Shown piece by piece: positions 21,601-35,400 of a DNA stretch of 64,000 bases. The notes below the pieces were generated by a model. The model was not told the origin of the DNA and did no database searches. It worked only from the letters and a program-made list of their open reading frames with translations. The stretch is taken from contig NC_073358.2 of NCBI RefSeq assembly GCF_027580225.2, positions 51,813,501 through 51,877,500 on the forward strand. Direction: 5' to 3'. The position numbers and the translations under genes were made by a program. The stretch comes from Misgurnus anguillicaudatus. Taxonomy: Eukaryota; Chordata; Actinopteri; Cypriniformes; Cobitidae. The stretch's first letter is position 1. Every line of letters starts with the position of its first letter.

Positions 21601-24600
21601 CGAGTTCTCCTAGGCGCGACGCAACGCGGCGCTGAGCTGCGCGGCCGGTGTGCGATCCCCTTTAGCCTGTCTGTCTCACTCTCTTAGCCTGTCTGTCTCA
21701 CTCTCTTAGCCTGTCTGTCTCACTCTCTTAGCCTGTCTGTCTCACTCTCGCCAAGTCTGTCTCAACTTTACGGTTTCAACCTCAACCTGACTGTCTCACG
21801 CTCCCACCAGGTCTGTCTCACGCTCCCACCAGGTCTGTCTCACGCTCCCACCAGGTCTGTCTCACGCTCCCACCAGGTCTGTCTCACTCTCCCACCAGGT
21901 CTGTCTCACTCTCCCACCAGGTCTGTCTCACTCTCCCACCAGGTCTGTCTCACGCTCCCACCAGGTCTGTCTCACGCTCCCACCAGGTCTGTCTCACGCT
22001 CCCACCAGGTCTGTCTCACCCTAACCATGTCCTTCTCAACTTCACGGTTTCAACCTCAACCTGACTGTCTCACTCAATCCCACCAAGTCTCTCTCAACTT
22101 TACTCTTTCAACCTCAACCTGACTGTCTTACTCTATCACCAAGTTTGTCTCACTCTCACCAAATCTGTCTTAACTTCATGGTGTCACCCTCAGCCGCGTC
22201 TGTCTCACTCTCGCCAAGTCTGTCTCAACTTTACGGTTTCAACCTCAACCTGACTGTCTCACTCTCTTACTCTGTCTGTCTCACTCTCACCAAGTCTGTC
22301 TCACTCTCACCAAATCTGTCTCAACTTCACGGTTTCAACCTAACCTGTCTGTCTCACTCTCACCAAGTCTGTCTCAACTTTACTGTTTCACCCTCAACCT
22401 GTCTGTCTCACTCACAATGTTTGTTTCTCTCTTACCAAGTCTGACTAATCTTCATCCTGTCTCATCCTCACAGTGTCTGTCTCACCCTCACCATGTTGGT
22501 CTCATCCTAACAGTGTCTGTCCTAATCACCCCAATTATTTCATAAGAACTTTGGTGACCCTATAATGGCAGACTTTACACAGAGTCCAGTTAAACAGAAA
22601 CTGTTTCTTTGGTGTGCCACTGACTCTCAGCAGGTTCTGGCTTGCTTTAATTATAAAACTCTACGGCATGTCTCGCACTATTACACACACACACTTTTCT
22701 AAAGGACAGCCATACAAACACATGCTGAAGGAAGACAGTAACAAGCCCATGTTTGTCATAAGCAGAACTACGTGTATAGTCTACTCTTTCACAGTTACAC
22801 ATTTTAGATAAAAATTAATTTAAATCAGTCCACAAATGTTTCCTGAATTTAGTTCATCTAGAAGCCCAAAAGTGTAAGGGTCAGCTACTATTAGTGTGAA
22901 TTATTGCTTGTGTAGTTTATTGTGTAATCTCGTACTTATAGTTGGCGTTGATATCAGACACCCTCCAGGCATTCTGCATGTCAAAGTCCATCCGCTTTAT
23001 CTCCATCTCCACCCTGTTTCTCACATGCTCACCTGAGACAAACACAAAAGCATCATCTGTATGAAATCTCATTATCATCTCTGACACTACAAAGCATTTA
23101 GAGAAGGGGAGGTGATGGGTGCGCGTCTGTACCTGGTCTGCACAGGTGCAGATGCTGGTCTTCATCGTCTGTGTTGCCTCCCAAACACCAGGCGTGATAC
23201 GCCAGCGCGAACAGATCCTCCAGACGGGCGGGATGTGCTATAGCCCTGTTCAATCTCTTCAGCCACTCCTCACACTGCTTAAATGTTGAGAAATGACACC
23301 TGACACGAGAGGAAGCAAACATTATCAAATCAGAACTCATGCGGTATACTCAAAGCACATGCATGCTTCTGTGTGTGCATTACCTCACTACTTTCAAGTC
23401 TTTGCAGATGATGTGAAGTTGAAACATCTCTCTGCTCTCCACGCTCTCAATCAGCCTCAGAGGAACCTGCACACAACACATCAGCCAATCAGAGCATGAC
23501 ATCATTACTCATGACTGATTCAACCAATGCAACAATGTAACAGACAGACTGTAATTCAAGCGTCATGTCTGTTGTTTGAAGAGATAAACTTGTTAGTTAG
23601 ATAAACTTGTCATTCGTGTTTAGAGATGGGCTGGACAACAGTCATCATAAAGTTCATACAGTTTAGTGCTCATCATCAGTGTTGTAGTCGAGTCCAACTC
23701 AAGACCAAGACCACATATTATGTGTCAAGTCCAGATAAAGCTGGTTGTGTACTCGGACTCGACTACAACGCTGCTCATTAATCAAAAATATCTCTATTAT
23801 ATATACACTTCATGAAGGTTAGAAGAATTGTGCAGTAATGTAACCACACCATATGAGATCAGTTACAGAGACAAGAAAGAGTCCAAGGAGAAAAATAAAG
23901 AGATGAAATGAGGAGATAAAGAGGCAGAGTCGAGGGTGCAGATTACTCACAGATATCTCATCGTCCACACCCGGATACATCTACAACATCGGCAAAGACA
24001 CGAGGACAAGAAGAGGAGAACGAGGTGGAAAACAAGAGGGAAATGAAAAGGTGACTTAGCTAAACAACAAAAAACAGAGGATATAAATGATGGAGGGTGT
24101 GAAAAATCTACAGACAGAAAAGAGAGACGGGATTAAGACAGAGAGTGAGCATCTTTGTTTGTAGGATGAAAGGTCCAGAAATGTTGACATTCAAGTTCCC
24201 ATTTATATGAGTTTAAAACTGGTGTTGCTTCCGCCCTTAAAGATTCAAACATGGTTGAACCGACTGATAAATGTTGAATCTCTCGCTCTCTGTCCATCTG
24301 TCTTTAAAAGTGAAAACACACAACATTGTGTAACGCGTGTGTGTTATCAGCTGTCTTACGTTGATGATGGAGTCTTTGAACTTAATGTGAAGTCTGTAGT
24401 TGGAGATGGCGATGATGATGCCATCGTCCGCACGACCCAGGAACTCCACCCACTCGCCTTGCAGCACAGGAAACGGTACCTGCAGCGAGAAATAAAATAC
24501 AACACATGCTTTACCTGCTCATAGTAGTAAATCATTAGATAAAAAGTCTGTCTGATGGACAAATATAAATCTAACAGGCTGGAAACTGTGAAGAGAAATT

Positions 24601-26391
24601 ACCAAGTTCCCAATGTTTCCATGGAACGACATCTCTGTGGAAAATTAGTTTTGCAAACAGCAATGCAAATAACACAGAGCATAACAGAAACACGTCCTGA
24701 CTGCTTTAAACCAAGTTCCCTCCTCCCACGATGCTATGCGGTGGTTTGTGTGTTCGCTTTAGCTGCCACACTTGATCTTTGTAAACATTTTAAGATTCAG
24801 TTGGCATCAGTTTAAAAGCAGGAACAAGAACCCTACTCTTTAAACTTCAAACACTGCCGTGGTCCAGACGGTTTCTAAAGAAGTCTGTTCATAAACATGG
24901 CATCTGGGGATGCAGGCTTGAATCAAAGCCTCTTGCCTTTCTGTGTCTTGTGGCTCAGCATTGCAATGGTCATCGATTCGATCCCAAGAAACACACAAAC
25001 ATTTAGAAAAAGATGCTAAAGCAAAATCTAATCGGCACAGGAAGATTTCTGCCTATTACTTTCCTGTCATCTGTCTCTCTCTCTCTGTCCTGCTGTCTGT
25101 CTTTCTCTGCCTTGCCATCTTGCCGTGTTTTTTTTCTCTCAGTCTTGCCATGTTGTCTTTCTCTCTCAGTCTTGCCGTGTTGCCTTTCTCTCTCAGTCTT
25201 GCCATGTTTTCTTTCTCACTCAGTCTTGCTGTCTGTCTGTCTGTCTCTCGCAGTCTTGCCGTCTGTCTGTCTGTCTCTCTCAGTCTTGCCGTCTGTCTGT
25301 CTGTCTCGCCGTGTTGTCTTTCTCTCTCAGTCTTGCCATGTTTTCTTTCTCACTCAGTCTTGCCGTCTGTCTGTCTGTCTCTCGCATTCTTGCCATCTGT
25401 CTGTCTGTCTCTCTCAGTCTTGCCGTCTGTCTGTCTGTCTTGCCGTGTTGTCTTTCTGTCTCTCTCAGTCTTGCCGTGTTGTCTTTCTGTCTCTCTCAGT
25501 CTTGCCGTGTTGTCTTTCTGTCTCTCTCAGTCTTGCCGTCTGTCAGTCTGTCTCTCACAGTCTTCCCGTCTTTCTGTCTGTCTCTCGCAGTCTTGCCGTC
25601 TGTCTGTCTGTCTCTCGCAGTCTTGCCGTCTGTCTGTCTGTCTCTCGCAGTCTTGCCGTCTGTCTGTCTGTCTGTCTCTCAGTCAGTCTTGCCGTCTGTC
25701 TCTCTCTCAGTCAGTCTTGCCGTCTGTCTGTCTCTCTCTCAGTCAGTCTTGCCGTCTTGTCTGTCTCTCTCTCAGTCAGTCTTGCTATCTATCTGTCTGT
25801 CACTCTCTCTCCTTCTGTCTGTTCATCTCTCTCAGTCTTGCCGTCTGTCTGTCTCTTTCTCTGTCATGTCCTGCCCTCTTTGTCCATCTCTCTTTCTCTC
25901 TCAGTCTTGTCATCTGTCTGTCTCTTTTGGTCCTGCCATTTATCTGTCTCTCTCTCTGTCCTGCTGTCTGCGTCTCTCTGTCCTGTCGACTGTCCATCTC
26001 TCTTTGTCCTGCTGTCTGTTTTTCTCTCTCAGTTTTGCTATTTGGCTGTCTCTCTCTCTGTCCTGCCGTCTTGTCCATCTCTCCCTCTCTCTCTCTGTCT
26101 TTCCATTTCTCCGTCTCTCTTTCTCGTTGTACCGCCATCTGTCTGTGTCTCTCTCTGTCTTGCTGTATTGTCTCTCTTTCTCTCTGTCTTGCTGTATTGT
26201 ATCTCTCTCTCTCTGTCCTGCCGTTTTTGTCTGTCTCGTTCTCTCTTTCTGTCTTGCAGTCTATCTGTCAGTCTTTCTCTGTCGTATTTGTCTGTCTCTC
26301 TCAGTCTTGCCATTTGTCTGTCTCTATCTGTCCAGCAGAACAATGATGGAGACAGATGGTGGGACAAAGAGAGAAACAGACAGACCTGTCA

Positions 26392-26436
<45 letters not shown>

Positions 26437-29400
26437 TGCCATCTTGTCTGTCTCTCTCTCTCTCAGTCTTGCCATCTTGTCTGTCTGTCTCTCTCTCAGT
26501 CTTGCCATCTTGTCTGTCTCTCTCTCAGTCTTGCCATCTTGTCTGTCTCTCTCCATGTCATGCCGTCTGTCTGTCTCCCTCTCTCTTTGCCCTGCTGTCT
26601 GTCTGTCATGTTACATGTACATGCCTTTACTTGCAGTTTTGTTCATGTGCGCATGTCTCCACTGTAAAGGATTAAACATCACAAATTGAAACGGAAAGTA
26701 ACACTTAATATCTGCTCTCAACTCAGAGATGGAGAAACTGCTAAATTAAAACTTGTGTTACAGGTTCAGCAGACATGAGAGGAGGTACAACAATATAGCT
26801 ATGACAGATTTTCCACCACCTGACAAATCTCCAAATCTCGTGCAAACACAGTTTTCTGTTTAGCTAGTGTACGAGTTAAACTGTCTGCAGACTGAAAGTC
26901 TGTCTCTCTCTTCTATATGAATCACAGTATACAGCAGACATTACTCATTAATCTCATACTGCTACTCTCTGTCTGAAAGCATTGTGTGATCCAGCACACC
27001 AGCAGGTTTTCACATCGTGTTTCTGTACAACAACAGTCACAAACACCGTACATGTCATTTTCTCATAGTAATTTACTGTCGGTTATATTACAGTTTGCAG
27101 TGTGTGTTTACAATGAAGGTGTTTATCTTTATGTGTAAGTTGTTGTTTAAACAATTAACTCTGTGAAGAGATGTTTCATCTTTTACTGACAATTACAAAA
27201 AAATAAACCCCTCATTATAGTGAGATTTAACGCAAACTGCTGACAAACTAGAGCAACAGACATTCAAGAGATATTTATAGTTCAGTCGTGCTCCAGAGAC
27301 CTCAGCAAGTTTACCTCAACTATATTGAGCTTTAATATCTCAAGATACAGTTCATTAAAGAAGGAACAAATTCATTCAAATAAAACTGAATTTATTTTGC
27401 TCGACTTAAGTAAATGACTCGTTTTGAAGTTAGAAACCTTGACTAACATCATAATGGGATAAAAATTGTGTTTGAGTTTGTGTGTGTGTTATGTTATAAT
27501 ATCTATATGGGCTATTGCACATTCTTATTTGTGCAATTTTGCACTGCGCTTTGGTCAACTAAGGTGGTTTAAATCTGCTTTATAAACAAATTGAAATTGA
27601 ATAGCATGAAAAGCTATTTCATATTTCATCAGCTGCATGTCTTTAAGGTGACACCTGATGAAAGCAGAAGTGCTTCAGAGGAAAAGATCTGCAGACTGAC
27701 ACACCAATGACAAACTCAAAGAGAGCATGCAGATCTCACTGCACCAAACATACATCACAGGAAACCACAGAAAAAACGCTGCATGACTCAAACTGTTATT
27801 GACCTCAGCTGCAGAGGAACACACGTAGCTTCAAAACAAATATGATGAGTAAATGTCGGTCCAGATGATGAAATATTCAATATTCATAACAGATCATGTT
27901 CACTATTATTAAAACAAATAAATACACCTGTACATTATATCTATGGTCATGTCACATGAGGTGCCATCAGACGTTATTAGATGTTTTAATGTTTCAGCAC
28001 TATGTCTGTGCCTCAGTGACTGAGGAGCTGAATGTCCTCTGACTACTGGTTATGTGTGTAAAGTGTTCAAGTAATCAAAACATAGAGTTTTTACTGTTTT
28101 TGGATCAGTGGATGCATTAGTGTTTTATAAGTTGGGTATGAGCACCACCTAGTGGATGCTGGATTGCGGTAAAAATTCATTGACATTGGCAGGGAAGCAT
28201 TTTGTCTTATTTGATGTGATAACTCGTCCTGCCACGTGTCTGTCCCTCTCTGTCCTACCATCTGTCTGTCCCTCTTTGTCCTACCATCTGTCTGTCCCTC
28301 TCGACGTCCTGCCACGCATCTGTCCCTCTCGCCGTCCTGACACGCATCTGTCCCTCTCGCCGTCCTGACACGCATCTGTCCCTCTCGCCGTCCTGACACA
28401 TGTCTCTCTGTCCTGTCTCTCTCTCTCTTTATCTGTATCTCGCCGTCCTGCCACGCTTCTGTCCCTCTCGCCGTCCTGACACGCGTCTGTCCCTCTCGCC
28501 GTCCTGCCACGCGTCTGTCCCTCTCGCCGTCCTGCCACGCGCCTGTCCCTCTCGCCGCCCTGCCACGCGCCTGTCCCTCTCGCCGCCCTGCCACGCGCCT
28601 GTCCCTCTCGCCGCCCTGCCACGCGCCTGTCCCTCTCGCCGTCCTGCCACGCGCCTGTCCCTCTCGCCGTCCTGCCACGCGTCTGTCCCTCTCGCCGTCC
28701 TGCCACGCGTCTGTCCCTCTCGCCGTCCTGCCACGCGTCTGTCCCTCTCGCCGTCCTGCCACGCGTCTGTCCCTCTCGCCGTCCTGCCACGCGTCTGTCC
28801 CTCTCGCCGTCCTGCCACGCGTCTGTCCCTCTCGCCGTCCTGCCACGCGCCTGTCCCTCTCGCCGCCCTGCCACGCGCCTGTCCCTCTCGCCGCCCTGCC
28901 ACGCGCCTGTCCCTCTCGCCGTCCTGCCACGCGCCTGTCCCTCTCGCCGTCCTGCCACGCGCCTGTCCCTCTCGCCGTCCTGCCACGCGCCTGTCCCTCT
29001 CGCCGTCCTGCCACGCGTCTGTCCCTCTCGACGTCCTGCCACGCGTCTGTCCCTTTCGCCGTCCGGCCACACGTCTCTCTGTCCTGTCTCTCTCTTTATC
29101 TGTATCTCTCTGTCCTGCCACGCGTCTGTCCCTCTCGCCGTCCTGCCACACGCCTGTCCCTCTCGCCGCCCTGCCACGCGCCTGTCCCTCTCGCCGCCCT
29201 GCCACGCGTCTGTCCCTCTCGCCGTCCTGCCACGCGTCTGTCCCTCTCGCCGTCCTGCCACGCGTCTGTCCCTCTCGCCGCCGTGCCACACATCTGTCCC
29301 TCTCTACGTCCTGCCACACGTCTCTCTGTCCTGTCTCTCTCTCTCTTTTTCTGTATCTCTCTGTCCTGCCACGCGTCTGACCCTCTCGCCGTCCTGCCAC

Positions 29401-32400
29401 GCGTCTGTCCCTCTCGCCTTCCTGCCACGCGTCTGTCTGTCCTGTCTCTCTATCTGTCCTGTCTCTCTTTCTCTCTATCTGTCCTACCATCTGTCAGTCT
29501 CTCTTGCAGTCCTGCCACGCGTCTGTCTCTCTCTCCATCTGCCATTTCTCTCTCTCAGTCTTGTTTGTCTGTCATTGCACTGTCCTTTTGATTAATTTCA
29601 CTCTCAAATCCCTGTCTGCTGCCATTGATCTCGAGAAATATTTTACATCATTAGTTTATTTTCTATTCACCTCTATTTTTCTGCTATATAATGATGCAGA
29701 AGACAAACGGGAAAACGTTCAATTGTGTGTGTGTGGATATGCGAGTGTGTGTTTGTGTTAACCCACTTTCTGTAAGACTGGGACATCATGAAACTGTAAC
29801 ATTACAGACAGGATAATAAAAAACCAAGGAGCTAAACTGTGTCAGAGACACAGAGATCACCACACTGAAATATCAACTGTTGAGATTAAAGTGGACACTT
29901 AAGTTATGTATAAACATTACACTAACATTATTACATACCATCACAACAACACAATCTCCTCGTCACGTACCATGTGTGTTTGCATTGTTTGTATGCATGT
30001 TAACCTCGATACCATACAGTTTAAAAAAGTTGCTCAACCAATTTGCCAAAATGCGTGCAGAAATGCCGGTTTGTGTCTCATAGTAAGCTGCCATGAGCTG
30101 GTAAAACTGACCTGTAGGGTGTCATCCTCTTTAACAAGCTCTTTTTGGGGAAACAGGTCCCTGGCCTGGATATATTCCAGACTGGGAGGTCCCTCCTCAC
30201 CCTGAAACACACAAACACAGACACATCATTACAAATATAATAAATTAAACACAAACTTACAGTAGATAGTGAAGATACAAAATAAGATTCATTTATTATT
30301 CGAGTTTTAATTAAGCATCGCATGTACACCTTACAGACAGAGCAAATCCCAAAATGCACTGCAATAACAAAAGTAGAGATGGTGGACAAATCAAAAGAAA
30401 ATATCTTGAAACCGAGGCTTTTCTCATTAATATTCTGACATTACTGTACAAGCCCATTATTCAAAAATGGAACAGAAATCTGAAACTTCAGACGCCATTC
30501 ATCTGTGAGATTTGAGAAGTGATTTAACAAGCATGTATTGTTCTTACTCAGCTAGGCATGTAGTAGGCATTTTATCCAAAACATGAAAACAACTAGGGCT
30601 GTCAAAAGATTAATCGCATAAAAAATTTAATGTAATAAAGTTAATTAGTTAAATTTTTTTGTTTATAAAAATCTAAAAAATTTAATCAAAGTTGTTTCAA
30701 AGGCAGAGCAAATTATCCGTTTACTGTAAGAAAACCCGGTCAAGAAAGTAAAATCAATTTACATTTTGTAATAGTGTTGTAAACAAATGTATTCCCCAGG
30801 CAGACATATTTAACCGTGTCCTTGATATAAGTCAGATATGTTTCCTCACAACGTTCATCATAGGACAAACTTTCAGGCCCGGCAGAAATTGTGACTACTG
30901 CAGTACGTGTTCACGGGCATCACGCTGTGGATTAAACATTGATCCACAAAGACCTTCGGCCTTCATTTACTACATCACAGATGGGTGAAGGACCTTCATC
31001 TGGCACCAGACACAAGTGAAGAAATAAACCAACATCCCATTGAAAACAGCAGAGACGAACACACAAGGGGAGCTTCTCAATAAAGTATTATCTAAAGTTT
31101 CACTTTCAAAAAAAAAAAAAAAAACACCTCTCCTGAACAAGACAAGTGATTTTAGCATCACACCCAGTCATTACAGTAATGCTTATAAAAAAAAATTTGC
31201 ACGTACACTGTAAAAAGTAAAAGTGGGATCAAAATAAGCCTGATTTATAGTCGTGCGTAAACTCTACGCCATAGGTTATCAGTAGCCTGTGCGTAGCTCT
31301 GCGTAGCCTGACGTGCACCTCGCAAAATTTTAAACAGCGCGTCAGTTCTACGCGGACCGCAAGCGCTATGATTGGTCCAGCAGAACCCCTCCTGTCAGGT
31401 AAAAAAACTGCGTTATAGGTATTTTCGTTTGCAATGGTGAAAACAAAGATGAGCCAAGTTGAGGAGTGATTTAACTCAAACTTCAACAAAAGCCGCCGTT
31501 TATTTACTTCCATCATTGCTGGTCTTCTCAAATCATACACAACAAAGGTACCGTTTCATCTTCGTTTGTGGGTTAACTTGCCAACCTTCTTCTTCTTTGA
31601 CGGCCACGCTGCTACTGTGGTTACACGCGTGGATACTGCCAACCAGCGGTCTCCATGTGTGTTTGCACTTCGACGCAAAAGTATAAATAAAAACCGAGGA
31701 GGAGCCTACACCGCCGCGGCTACACCGTAGGACCTATGCACAACTATAATGAGCCATTTACTTCAATTGGTAACACCTAAAATCTGAAGCTTTTCAACTA
31801 GTGAGGAGCTGTTGTAATTTATAAAATAAAGTTGAAATAAGTTGAGCTAATTTTCAAAGTTACAGAAAAAGGAAAAATGCACACTGTAAAAAGTAAAAGT
31901 TGGATAAAAAAATTACTTCAATTGGTAACGCATAAAAAAAGGAAAGTTTTTTCAACATTTTAGTCCAAAATTAAGATAATAAAAGATAAAAAATACTTCT
32001 ATTGGCAACACTTAAAGGGAAAAATTTAGGTTGAAAAAAACTCACATTTTTAGGCATTACCAATTTAAGTAATTTTTTAAGTTGACCCAACTTTTCACTT
32101 ATTACATTTTTAAGTGTAATCAACTTGGATTTACAAGTCATTTTCCCCTGTAGTTTGATTATCTTGACTCGTGATGAGTTGCTGTACCTTATAAGACTAG
32201 CTCAACTTATTTCAACTTTTTTTGTTAGTTACAGCAACTCCTCACTAGTCAAGAAAGAAACTCGTCATATTAGATTATATTGCCTTAAGCATATGGCACT
32301 CGCGCCAAGCGAATTTTACAGTTTGGTCCACGTTTCTTGAGCATCGCTGCTGCAGCAGACTTAAATAAAGCTGGTGGTGCCCTTTATTACCAGCTTTTGT

Positions 32401-32428
32401 CAATCTCTTGTCGCGCTAAACGGTCCGC

Positions 32429-32482
<54 letters not shown>

Positions 32483-35400
32483 TGGGAGGAGGAACAGTGC
32501 GGTTGGCAACAGATTTGCATACTAGGAGTTGATTGGACAGGTACTCTCCCATAAACACACACAGCACTTTCAGAACCATACATTAGCTGTTATATGTTGT
32601 TTTTTCACCATATTAGAAATGCGTGGTTGAATCAAACACGGTGCACGTGCATGCCGAACGGTGCGAGGATAGCGAGACGATTCGATTCTTTACCGAGAAC
32701 CCTTGACATCATCTACAAGCTATAAACACACTGACTGTATATATGGTCAAACTGCATAGAAAAATACACACCATTCTGTGAGTTTCAGCTTTTCTTTCCC
32801 TTTCCTCTGCACTTGACACACACATGATGGTTCGGTTACACATGTCAACACAAATGAGTTACTTCTGATCAAACCCTCTCATGAAGCCAGTATTCCAACA
32901 CTTCATACGCTGTGGTCTGATATCTCTGTATGTCTGATATGTTCCTGGCAGAGTTCAAGGACTCATCGCAATGTGATGACCGCAAGAAGAAAACAGAAAC
33001 TACACATCAATCATGATGACCCGTGGGGCTAAGCATCCAGAAATCACATCCAATCCTACAGTGACCCACATATTCAGCACAGAGATAGGTCGAAGGTCAG
33101 ACCACACATACCCTTCTAGATTCTATTGGCCTAAATACAGCTGAAATATATAAAATATATTAAATGAGTATCGATAGCAGACAAACAGATGAAACGAGCC
33201 AGACAGACATCATCCCACGATCATTCGCACCCCTTAGCCGCCCATCAGACAGATGGAAGAAGGTCAAGTGTCTGCGTGTGGTAAGAATGAAACGCATACA
33301 CACACTCCAGATGTTAACAAAACTTTGAGATTTGTCAAACTAATGATTCAATGACATTATTACTTTTGGAAAGAACAAACTTGTTTAAAGCCACAAACAT
33401 TATCATTTTTTAAAAGTTGATCACATGCAAAATTCTGGGAATTTTCAATGCTGGAAATTTTCCATGGGAATTAACATTCATATTAGAATGATTTCTGAAG
33501 TGTTTTTGATCAAATAAATCCAGGTTTGATGAGCATAAGTATCAGGATTTTTCAAAATTTTTATTACCTTGTATACATGTCTGCTTATGACCGAACAAAA
33601 TGTTAATATATGAGTTTGGTTCCAAAACTGGATTTAAAGGCTTAAATCAAAACAAACTAACTGCAGTCGAGTTATATGGTTTTTGAACCAAACTCTTCAT
33701 ATGTTTGTTTATGATGAAGTTTTTATAAATTTCTCTAAATTTCCAAATAATTCCCATGAAGTTTTAAATTTGGAATCATTCTGGAAACTTTCCACCCTTT
33801 TGCAACCCTAATTCCATGTGATTTATCTGATGAAGTGATGCAGGTTACAAACAAACTCTTATCTACTGATGTCAACAGAGTATGAGACTAATGCCTAATC
33901 TCTTTGTGTCTGTCACAGATGAATGAAGTGATGATAAATGCCAACACCTGTCTAATACGCATGATGTGAGAAAGAGGAAGACAGATACATAAACAGTTGA
34001 AGAGTGCAAAACCCTTTAAGTGCATCTGACATGTTTTCTTGTAAATTAGCTTTTTTTTAGACTCTTGATGAATTCTGTCAACAAACCAGCATTTCTGAAA
34101 TGCCTGAGGCCGGGATTAAGCGGATTTGACGCGAAAGTATTTGATAAATGAATAATATGTGCTAAGCAGCACATTGGGTTAATATCATTATGTCATTTTT
34201 GACAGAGATGCCATTTGGCAGCTTTTGCATTAGAGCTCCTCATATGATACATGAAACAATGATGATGCATGACAACAGCTGCTTGATCTAATGATTATGA
34301 CTTTATACAAAACACTGACATCATCATATAGCACAAAAAAAAAACAAAAAAAAAGTTGTCTCAAATGATGCCAAACTCCCAGAATTCACATTGGTTTGCA
34401 GCACCCAGAATTACATGGTGTGGATGAGAGGAGCATGTAATAAATCTGTGACATTAACAATCTGTCCATTTCATCTATAAATATCAAAAAATATATAAAA
34501 ATCAATTCTCACAAGGCGTTTTTTCTGGCTAATATATCACATCTTTCAATATTTTTCAGTGTACTGGTCTGTCCATAAATCTGTCTGTCATTTGGTTTAG
34601 TCAGTTTATCGGTTTAAAGTGCAACTATTTAATTGCTAAAAAACTACGTTATTTTTATTTGGTATAATACAATGTGTTCGTGTAGTTTATGTTTAAAAAA
34701 CAACATTTTCTACATACCGTACATTTTTGTAGCTCCAGATTTTACTCTCTTTCTTAAACGCACAGATTTGAAAAGCTCTGTGTCTCTGATTGGCCAGCTA
34801 ATCTGTACGTTGTGATTGGCCTGAATACCCTTGACGTCAGAAGGAAATGTGGTGCTCCTTACCATGTTTAAAAGATTTTCTCACAATGCAATGCTAACAG
34901 GAGTTAACTTACAAGGTGTGAGTCCAAGTGGGAGGAATTATGATGTCGGTCTTTACTACATCACCAATCGCAGGAAGTAAACTGTTGCCTACAATCTGTG
35001 CGTCCAAGAAAAGAGATTAACGTTGGAGACGATAACTCGTATCATCGTTTACTTTGGGGTTTGTACCTTTTGCATACTATTAACATGTACTGATACACAC
35101 TTACACACCAAAGGAAATGTAAAACGTGAACTGGACAATAGGTGCTCTTTAACACAATGAGCGATTTAAAAGCCTCAAACAGAAGATCTAAAAATGGGAA
35201 CGTAAATGTAATGAGCTATGCTATCCATCTAAAACTGCAGTTTCTTCATTTATATCCATTATATCTATACACAAGAGACAGTGTAAATAACTATTATGCG
35301 TGTCTGACAGGCATAAAAGAGTCTGTATTACTGTCAGTAGATAACAGAATTACTCATGACATCAGCAGAAGACGTCTGCTTTCTAATTCTGAGCTGTATA

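Noticed and set aside
24943..26689. Plus-strand open frames of 467, 558 and 516 codons, rich in Ser, Leu, Val and Cys
   Set aside because: They cover a pyrimidine-rich satellite, all three frames are open at once, and there is no codon bias, domain or splice context. They lie inside an mtmr4 intron.
28091..29490. Long open frames on both strands (300-350 codons) with Arg/Gly/Ala-rich 28-residue repeats
   Set aside because: A 28-bp tandem unit without stops keeps every frame open and yields the same peptide repeat in each frame. Not a gene.
28230..29580. 28-bp repeats considered as a CRISPR array
   Set aside because: Units abut directly with no unique spacers, and the context is a vertebrate intron.
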